A stretch of DNA of 12,592 nt from WHTF01 sp964482425. GTDB lineage: Bacteria; Desulfobacterota; Binatia; UBA9968. The stretch covers positions 1 to 12,592 of the forward strand of contig CAYZXN010000267.1 of assembly GCA_964482425.1 (NCBI GenBank), given 5' to 3'. Both the position numbers and the translations under genes were made by a program. Positions within the stretch are counted from its first letter, which is position 1; every line of letters starts with the position of its first letter. Under the pieces are notes generated by a model. It did not search any database. It saw nothing but the letters and a program-made list of their open reading frames with translations, and was not told the DNA's origin. Shown piece by piece: positions 7,073 through 12,592 of this stretch.

Positions 7073-7819
7073 ATGGGTAAACGGCCGCTTTCATCCTCCG
7101 GGCTTACCGTCAGCCCGGTCAGTACCAGCCGTTTGCATTTACAATCTTCAATGTGATCTGCATGGCTCGCCAGCTGGCGCTCGCGGCTTTCGCGGTCCCG
7201 TATTCGCCACTCCCGCTACTTGCAGCTTATTGAAGATCCTTTTGTTGGACGCGGCTCGCTTGCAAGAGGAAGACGCGCGCTATGCCAATAAAGCAGGTTA
7301 CTCCAAGCACAAGCAGTCGTTGCGGCTTCTGCAACCGACCAAAGCCGGCGAAGAAGTGGAATTAGCCGCCGGCTTCGGTTTCGTTTCACGAGTGTCGGCC
7401 ATATTCTGGGTGCTGCGGCGGCGCACATAAGTTACGCTTCAGGCAACCAGAAAAAGTTACTGGTCGATTCCGGGGATCTCGGTCGCTACGGCAGGCCCAT
7501 CCTCAAGGACCCCGAGCGCATTGCCCGCACCGACTGGCTGATGGTGGAATCCACCTATGGAGATCGCCTGCATGCCGCGAACCCCGAAGACAAGTTGGCA
7601 GGGATCATCAATAAAGTCGCCGACCGCGGCGGCTGGCTCCTTATCCCGTCCTTTGCCGTCGGCCGGATGCAAGAGCTGATCTATACCATCAGGAAACTCG
7701 ACGACGCCGGGAAGATACCGGTACTTCCCGTTCACGTCGACAGCCCCATGGCAATCACCGCGACGGCTTCGCACCCACGGGTCGCGATTTCGGTTTCATT
7801 TTCGATCCGTTTAGAGTAG
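7073..7819 (+). pseudogene. Decayed beta-CASP metallo-beta-lactamase-fold RNA-processing-type hydrolase
   Basis: Relic of a gene for an MBL-fold/beta-CASP protein (the family of RNA-processing exonucleases and endonucleases, normally about 450-550 residues). An AGGAGG ribosome site precedes the ATG at 7073, whose frame (SGLTVSPVSTSRLHL, perhaps a worn GxxGTVTGSxxLL start) stops near 7155. A second frame carries ARGFRGPVFATPAT, then RLQEEDARYANKAGYSKHK. A frameshift at about 7365-7382 returns to the first frame: VGHILGAAAAHIS, SGDLGRYGRPIL, MVESTYGDRLH, IPSFAVGRMQELIY and VDSPMAITAT. Family similarity ends near 7765 and the frame stops at 7819. The HxHxDH metal motif is lost (YNLQCDLHGS in its place), sequence between the N-terminus and that motif is deleted, and the C-terminal half is missing. 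Three independent lesions make a sequencing error alone unlikely. Confidence 0.8.
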
Positions 7820-8029
7820 AAGATCTTCGAATTCGCCGTGTCAGGAGTATGCGTGGCATATTCTTTGCCGTGATGACTAACCATCTCAACAGCCGCCAAA
7901 AAGCAAGGCGGTACAACTTGATCAAAAAGCAGCGGTTCCAGAGGAGAGGCAAATACCATCGATGAAAACGTGTTTCGAGATTAGAGCCTCCATGCCGATC
8001 AGCTTATTAGACATGCCGGCCGATACCCT
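7820..8029. other. Intergenic region between pseudogene and ABC importer, no gene supported
   Basis: This 210-bp stretch has no open frame with a ribosome site. A minus-strand open stretch (7732-7959) has no ribosome site, runs antisense over the pseudogene and matches nothing I recognise. The promoter of the importer operon should lie here, but no strong -35/-10 pair is visible. Confidence 0.4.
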
Positions 8030-9127
8030 ATGTCTATCTTAAAAGTCGAAGGGCTGCGCAAACGGTTCAGCGAAGTCCATGCGCTCGACGGCGTGAGCTT
8101 CGAGTTCGAGCGCGGCATTCTGTCCTTCCTCGGACCTTCCGGATGCGGCAAGACCACCTTGCTTAGATCCATCGCCGGCCTTGAAATTCCTGATGCCGGC
8201 TCCATCTACATTGCCGACCAACTTCAAACCTCCATCGAACGGGGCGTTCTCGTGCCGCCCTACTCGAGGGAAATCGGCTTTGTCTTTCAAAGCTATGCGC
8301 TGTGGCCGCACATGACCGTATTTAAAAACGTTGCGTTCGGGCTCAAGCTCCGCCGGCTTGCCCAAGAGGAGGTCCGGCGTAGGGTTTTGACCGCCCTCGA
8401 ACTGGTCGGCTTGCAGGGGCGGGAGGAGCGTTACCCCTCCCAGCTGAGCGGCGGCCAGCAGCAACGTGTCGCCCTGGCGCGCAGTCTGGCGCTTGAGCCG
8501 CGGCTGATATTGCTCGATGAACCGTTGAGCAACCTTGACGCCAAATTGCGCGAGGAGATGCGCAGCGAACTCAAAAAACTGATCAAGAAAGTCGGCATCA
8601 GCGCTCTCTATGTCACGCACGACCAGGAGGAGGCATTCACGATCTCGGATGCGGTCATCGTCATGGAAGGCGGAAAAATTCTGCAGTACGCGACTCCCGA
8701 GGAAATTTATAATCGTCCCGCGCATCCGTTCGTCGCCTCATTTATCGGCCACTCGACGTTGGTCGATGGAAAGATCGTCGCCGTCGAGGCGGGAAACTGC
8801 CTGGTGGCGATTGCCGATTTCGGCGGAGCAAGGTTGATTTCTCCGGCCATTCCGCAGGCGGTGCCGGGCCAATCCTGTCAAGTGGTTATCCGCACGAGTG
8901 AAATTCGCTTGAGTCATGAACCTTTTGCCGCCGGAAGCGATAACGTATTGGAAGGACAAATGACCAGTCGAGAATTGCGCGGCGGGCTGACCGACCATCA
9001 CATCCAGGTTGGTTGTCGCGAGCTGGTGGTCACCTCGCATAAGTTGTGTCCCCTGATCAACGTGGACGGAGAGCTCGGCAGGACTTTTCTCTTCATAGAT
9101 CGATCCGCCATCAGCATCATCGTTTGA
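8030..9127 (+). CDS. ABC transporter ATP-binding protein, FbpC/PotA type
   Basis: Predicted 365-residue cytoplasmic ATPase that powers an importer. Walker A GPSGCGKTT (35-43), Q-loop Q87 (FVFQSYALWPHMTV), signature LSGGQQQRVALARSLA (139-154), Walker B LILLDEP (159-165) and switch H197 (VTHDQEEA) are all intact, so it should hydrolyse ATP. The roughly 125-residue C-terminal extension after residue 240 fits a TOBE_2 regulatory domain, as in iron(III), spermidine, maltose and phosphonate importers. The ATG at 8030 lacks an obvious ribosome site. It is first of three genes, before the fused permease and the binding protein; in FbpABC-type operons the binding protein is usually first. The N-terminal half and motifs are certain; the transported ligand is not determined. 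Confidence 0.95.
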   Translation: MSILKVEGLRKRFSEVHALDGVSFEFERGILSFLGPSGCGKTTLLRSIAGLEIPDAGSIYIADQLQTSIERGVLVPPYSREIGFVFQSYALWPHMTVFKNVAFGLKLRRLAQEEVRRRVLTALELVGLQGREERYPSQLSGGQQQRVALARSLALEPRLILLDEPLSNLDAKLREEMRSELKKLIKKVGISALYVTHDQEEAFTISDAVIVMEGGKILQYATPEEIYNRPAHPFVASFIGHSTLVDGKIVAVEAGNCLVAIADFGGARLISPAIPQAVPGQSCQVVIRTSEIRLSHEPFAAGSDNVLEGQMTSRELRGGLTDHHIQVGCRELVVTSHKLCPLINVDGELGRTFLFIDRSAISIIV

Positions 9128-9232
9128 GGTCGTCTCGAATGCGTTCCATCGATCAGGCTCGGAGCCGTACGACAGGGAGAAACGGCCATTAGCTGGAATT
9201 CCTTCAAGCTCGCTTACCGGCAAGGTACGTTT

Positions 9233-10885
9233 GTGCCGATCCTGGCCAGCGTGATTGCCGGCGGCGCGATCATCACTCCGGTAGTGATTGTGCTATTGCG
9301 CAGCGTCACCACCGGCAAACTCGGCGCCGCCATGGGATTTTCCGCGGAGAACTATCTGCGCGTTTTTGCCGACCAACAAATCTGGTCGCTGCTCAACAAT
9401 TCCATTCTATACGCAGCCGGATCGGCGGCGCTTGGGACCGGCGTCGGAGCGATGCTGGCATGGATCGTCGCGCGCACGAATACCCCCGGCAAAGCTTTGG
9501 TCGAGCTGATGCCGCTCTACCCGATCTTGATGCCGCCGATCATGAAAAACATCGCTTGGATTCTGTTGCTGGCGCCCAAGTCCGGCATCCTCAACAATAT
9601 GATCGAGCAAATTACCGGCACCAATCCGCTGTTTTTCAATGCCTTCAGTATGGCCGGAATGATCTGGGTGTTCGGCTTGGCGTGCGTGCCGCTGGGCTAT
9701 CTCTTTTTGCTGCCGGTATTTCTGTCCTTCGATCCATCGTTGGAAGAAAGCGCCTACATCGCCGGCAGCAAGCCGGTGCATACGATGCTGCACATCACTT
9801 TCCCGCTCGCGGTGCCGGCTTTCCTGTCGGCGTTTATTTTGAATTTTTTGCGCGGCCTGCGTTCGTTCGAAACACCGGTGCTGCAAGGCAGTCCCGGCGG
9901 CATCAACGTTTTCGTCGCGCGCGTTTATGATTCAATGGCTTTGGAATTCAATACCGGCCTGGCGACGTCTTACAGCATGGTTCTGGTGGTTCTTTCGGTA
10001 ATCACTCTGCTGTTCTATATCCGCGCGACGCGCTTTTCAGAACGCTATGCGACCATCACCGGTAAAGGGTACCGCGTCAAGGTCATCGACATCGGCCCGT
10101 GGAAATACGTGACGTTTCTGGCGGTGTTTTTGTACTTCATGGTCGGTATCGCCATTCCGTTCATCGTCCTGATCGTGGTATCGATGATCCCTTACTTCGA
10201 TTACGACACTTTCATGCAGTTTCCTTCCAACGCCGTCCTGACCAACTACTATACGGTGATGAAACACCCGAGCTTTGTTAACGGGCTCTACAATTCATTG
10301 ACGCTGTCCGTCACCATTGCCGTGGTGACGGTGCTGCTGGGCATCGTCATGGCGTTTACGATCTATCGAACCCGAGCACACGGCACGAAAGTCTTCGAGT
10401 TCATCGGCACCCTGCCGCTGGCGTTTCCGCCGCTGGTTTTATCGGTGGGACTGGTCATTATCTTTCTGGGCACACCGCTCTACAACAGCCTTTGGGCGCT
10501 GGGTCTCGGGCTCTTTGTCGCCTATTTTCCCTATGCCTTCCGTAACGCCTCCGGTTCCATCGTGAACATCCACAAGGAATTGGACGAGGCCGCCTGGGTA
10601 CACGGCGCCCGCTGGCGCCATGTGTTCTTCAAAATCACCCTGCCGATTTTGAAGCCATCGGTGGGCGGTGCGCTCTTTTACATTTTCATTGAGTCCATCC
10701 GCAATGTCGATGTGGCCATATTACTGACCTCGCCCGGCAAGGAATACGGGCCTGTCACGCTCTTTGAGTACTTCAGAGTAGGGCAATGGGCCGAGGCCGC
10801 GGCCGGCGGCGTGATCTATCTAATTATCCTGATCGTCGCCGTATCCATCGCGAAATTTGCTTTCAAAATGAAGTTCAGCTTGTGA
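9233..10885 (+). CDS. ABC transporter permease, two fused BPD_transp_1 modules (FbpB type)
   Basis: Predicted inner-membrane permease of at least 550 residues with about twelve membrane segments in two homologous halves. Each half has an EAA loop that docks the ATPase: EESAYIAGSKPVHTMLHITF (about residues 173-192) and DEAAWVHGARWRHVFFKITL (about 450-469). The fused form is typical of iron(III)/2-aminoethylphosphonate-type importers. The coordinates use the GTG at 9233, which has a weak AAGG ribosome site. However, an in-frame ATT at 9188, seven bases after AGGGAGA, would add SWNSFKLAYRQGTF, a basic segment before the first membrane helix; that start looks more natural, and no in-frame ATG exists between the upstream stop (9125) and 9233. 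It lies between the ATPase and the binding protein, with 45 nt to the latter. Confidence 0.92.
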   Translation: MPILASVIAGGAIITPVVIVLLRSVTTGKLGAAMGFSAENYLRVFADQQIWSLLNNSILYAAGSAALGTGVGAMLAWIVARTNTPGKALVELMPLYPILMPPIMKNIAWILLLAPKSGILNNMIEQITGTNPLFFNAFSMAGMIWVFGLACVPLGYLFLLPVFLSFDPSLEESAYIAGSKPVHTMLHITFPLAVPAFLSAFILNFLRGLRSFETPVLQGSPGGINVFVARVYDSMALEFNTGLATSYSMVLVVLSVITLLFYIRATRFSERYATITGKGYRVKVIDIGPWKYVTFLAVFLYFMVGIAIPFIVLIVVSMIPYFDYDTFMQFPSNAVLTNYYTVMKHPSFVNGLYNSLTLSVTIAVVTVLLGIVMAFTIYRTRAHGTKVFEFIGTLPLAFPPLVLSVGLVIIFLGTPLYNSLWALGLGLFVAYFPYAFRNASGSIVNIHKELDEAAWVHGARWRHVFFKITLPILKPSVGGALFYIFIESIRNVDVAILLTSPGKEYGPVTLFEYFRVGQWAEAAAGGVIYLIILIVAVSIAKFAFKMKFSL

Positions 10886-10930
10886 ACCGCAGGTCGGAGT
10901 AAACATCGTTCAGAAAAAAGGGGAGGCAAG

Positions 10931-12064
10931 ATGGCTACAAAGTTTATGCTGGCATGGACCGCCGCGCTGTCGGCGGTAATCTACTTCAACGTTTCTGGTC
11001 AAACGGCGGACGTCGCACCGGCAAAATCTTCCGCCAAGAGCGCGACGCAGCAAAAAAGCGAAAAAGCGGCGCCCAATGCCACGGCCAACGCGGCCAAGGC
11101 ATTTGAGAAAGCGAGCAAGGAGCTCTATCCCAAAGCAAAGCAGGAGGGAAACCTCGTCGTATATACCGTCTGGGACGTGGAACATGTCCGCGCGATCACG
11201 GATGCGTTTGCCAAGCGCTACCCGGGCATCAAACCGACTTACTGGCAAGGCCGCAATCCTGAGATTGTCACGCGAGTGCTCACCGAGTTTCAAGGCGGCC
11301 AGCCGAGCGTCGATATCGTTCTGTCGGATAATGCTCCTCCCGTACTGCGCGCCGCCGGCGCGATGGCCAGCTACGAAACAGTTCAGAAAGACGTGCTCTA
11401 CCTGCACGATCCGACCTTGCCGACGGTCAGCCTGCAAATTCAGGCGCTTGCTTACAACACCAGGAAGATTAAACCGGATCAGCTCCCCAAGAGCTGGGAA
11501 GAGGTCGCCAATCCGAAATACAAAGGATTGATCGCGCTTGACGATCCGATGCGCGCCGGCCCGCTGAGCTCGATGCTGGCGGGTCTCAACACCCAATGGA
11601 ACGACAAGGCCCGGTTCAATAAATTTCTCAAAGGGCTCAAGGCGCTGGGCGTGCCCGTGCACAAGAGCACCAGCGCGATGTTCAGGCTGGTGATTGCGGG
11701 TGAGTACCCCATCTGCATGCCGGCGTTGTTGCACGACGTCATCCACGAAAAGGACAAAGGTACCCCGGTGGATTACGTCAGAACCGTGGCGCCGGTGGTC
11801 TTTCCGCGCCAGGCGGGAATCTACGCCAAAGCGCCCAACCCCAACGCGGCAAAACTCTTTGCCGAGTGGCTGATCTCCGACGAAGGCCAGAAAACCATCG
11901 ATGCCATCGGCAGGGAGTCGGCGCGCAATGACTTCAAATCCAAGACCTCCATCGAGTCGGCCTTTCCCAAAGGCACCAAGCCCCTTCCAGTGGTCGATAA
12001 AGGATTTCTCGAAGATCCCAAGAAATGGCTCGACGCGAACGTGAAACCGATCTGGGAGGGCTAG
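10931..12064 (+). CDS. Extracellular solute-binding protein, iron(III)/family 1 type
   Basis: Predicted 377-residue periplasmic binding protein for the importer encoded just upstream. The ATG at 10931 has a GGGGAGG ribosome site. A short basic start and a hydrophobic segment (about 6-22) form a signal sequence, followed by an unusual Ala/Lys/Ser-rich low-complexity linker (about 28-62). The binding fold then begins: NLVVYTVWDVEHVRAITDAF, RYPGIKPTYW, VDIVLSDNAP, LAYNTRKIKPDQLPKSWEEV and PKYKGLIALDDP are usual for FbpA-like/family 1 binding proteins. The C-terminal half contains AKLFAEWLISDEGQKTI, another family signature. Two adjacent metal-binding tyrosines as in classical FbpA are not evident, so the ligand may not be bare iron. 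It is the last gene of the three-gene operon and is followed by a hairpin terminator. Confidence 0.93.
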   Translation: MATKFMLAWTAALSAVIYFNVSGQTADVAPAKSSAKSATQQKSEKAAPNATANAAKAFEKASKELYPKAKQEGNLVVYTVWDVEHVRAITDAFAKRYPGIKPTYWQGRNPEIVTRVLTEFQGGQPSVDIVLSDNAPPVLRAAGAMASYETVQKDVLYLHDPTLPTVSLQIQALAYNTRKIKPDQLPKSWEEVANPKYKGLIALDDPMRAGPLSSMLAGLNTQWNDKARFNKFLKGLKALGVPVHKSTSAMFRLVIAGEYPICMPALLHDVIHEKDKGTPVDYVRTVAPVVFPRQAGIYAKAPNPNAAKLFAEWLISDEGQKTIDAIGRESARNDFKSKTSIESAFPKGTKPLPVVDKGFLEDPKKWLDANVKPIWEG

Positions 12065-12086
12065 TTTGTAATAACCCCCTAAAGGG

Positions 12087-12125
12087 AAGCTGGTTCGCAC
12101 GACTGTGAATCAGCTTTACTTTCTT
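12087..12125 (+). terminator. Candidate terminator after the importer operon
   Basis: A stem of about 12 bp with one G-T pair and one bulged G (arms 12087-12100 and 12105-12116, loop GACT) is followed by the T-rich tract TACTTTCTTCTTC. It begins 23 nt after the binding-protein stop. The stem is AT-rich at its base, so it may be only moderately efficient. Confidence 0.5.
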
Positions 12126-12329
12126 CTTCGCACCCCGGTATGCCGTTGCGATCAAGCCGTCTTTAACAACGCGATCACAACGGCGGCAACGAATACTTTC
12201 ACGCCGGAGATTGTAGAAATGGGCGCTTTCCTGTGTTAGCTTAACAACCTGTTCAGGACTATATTTCGGGCGAAAGTAAATCGGCACGATCGCTGCCGGT
12301 TCGGGATTTCCAAATAGCCGCAATGCTAC

Positions 12330-12420
12330 GGAGAGATGGCCGAGTGGTCTAAGGCGCACGCCTGCTAAGCGTGTGTACTCCAAAAGGGTACCGAGGGTTC
12401 AAATCCCTCTCTCTCCGCCA
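12330..12420 (+). tRNA. tRNA-Ser (anticodon GCT)
   Basis: A full class II tRNA folds here. The acceptor stem is GGAGAGA (12330-12336) with TCTCTCC (12410-12416), discriminator G12417 and an encoded CCA at 12418-12420. The anticodon stem is CACGC/GCGTG with loop CTGCTAA, giving anticodon GCT (12364-12366), which reads AGC and AGU serine codons. The long variable arm (12374-12392) and the T arm GAGGG-TTCAAAT-CCCTC are as expected for tRNA-Ser. It is intact, on the same strand as the importer operon. tRNA 3' ends are common integration sites, but no repeated copy of its 3' end is seen in this window. Confidence 0.96.
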
Positions 12421-12592
12421 TCTTTGCATCTTTTCCCAGCAGCAAACAAACAGGCACTCGCTGAACTCGCCTATTTACGACCGTCCCACAACTCCTGTCC
12501 AGTTGGATGGATTTCGGCTGACGTTGCTCTTTCCCCCAATCTAATTTTAACGCGTTCTGCTAACTAACTAACGAAGCAGGCTTCACAGTCTC
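12421..12592. other. Region downstream of tRNA-Ser, no feature seen
   Basis: The last 172 bases hold no convincing gene, tRNA or strong hairpin. If an integrated element sits next to the tRNA, its boundary would lie beyond this window. Confidence 0.4.

Noticed and set aside
7732..7959. Minus-strand 75-residue open frame beside the pseudogene
   Set aside because: No ribosome site, partly antisense to the pseudogene, and no family I recognise; it could be a remnant but I cannot support it.
10910..12100. 396-residue minus-strand open frame
   Set aside because: It is the complement of the binding-protein gene; its composition (Arg/Gly/Val-rich, no motifs) is typical of a shadow frame.
12330..12592. 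Genomic island inserted at tRNA-Ser
   Set aside because: No integrase and no direct repeat of the tRNA 3' end is present in the window.
1..12592. CRISPR array, insertion sequence or phage genes
   Set aside because: No regularly spaced repeats, transposase motifs, paired terminal repeats with target duplications or phage structural proteins are seen.

Overview
The window looks like chromosomal DNA of a GC-rich, probably uncultivated Gram-negative bacterium. Two solute-binding proteins with export signals, ABC import genes and many Shine-Dalgarno-led genes fit a Proteobacteria/'Deltaproteobacteria'/Tectomicrobia/Rokubacteria-like soil or water lineage. That placement rests on gene flavour only; no marker gene is present. 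No phage, CRISPR, insertion sequence or transposase is visible.

Layout. (A) 71-2071, minus strand: a bicupin metal-binding protein followed by a two-module VOC/extradiol-dioxygenase-like protein, in one likely operon. (B) 2247-3512, plus strand and divergent from A across about 175 bp: a large alpha/beta hydrolase with a GHSTGG nucleophile elbow. (C) 3657-5919, plus strand: an NMT1/THI5-like periplasmic binding protein, a DUF1989 (urea-carboxylase-associated/UAAP-like) protein and a DUF218-like small protein, tightly spaced. (D) 5928-5977: a strong hairpin between convergent genes. (E) 5984-6841, minus strand: a polysaccharide-deacetylase-fold hydrolase resembling the PuuE/HpPgdA cyclic-amide hydrolase branch. 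(F) 6842-8029: no intact gene; it holds a decayed beta-CASP metallo-beta-lactamase pseudogene (about 7073-7819). (G) 8030-12064, plus strand: a complete FbpABC-type importer, with ATPase, fused double permease and periplasmic binding protein. (H) 12330-12420: tRNA-Ser(GCU).

How the genes may work together (inference). Regions A-E combine two oxygenase-fold proteins, three hydrolase/deiminase-type enzymes and a periplasmic binding protein. This reads as a small catabolic cluster for an organic, probably nitrogen-containing (ureide, cyclic amide or N-heterocycle-like) compound. No regulator, urea carboxylase, allophanate hydrolase or guanidine carboxylase is in the window, so the substrate is unknown. 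The transporter in G is self-contained and may serve iron, a phosphonate or another small ligand. The pseudogene between E and G marks a decaying or rearranged junction.
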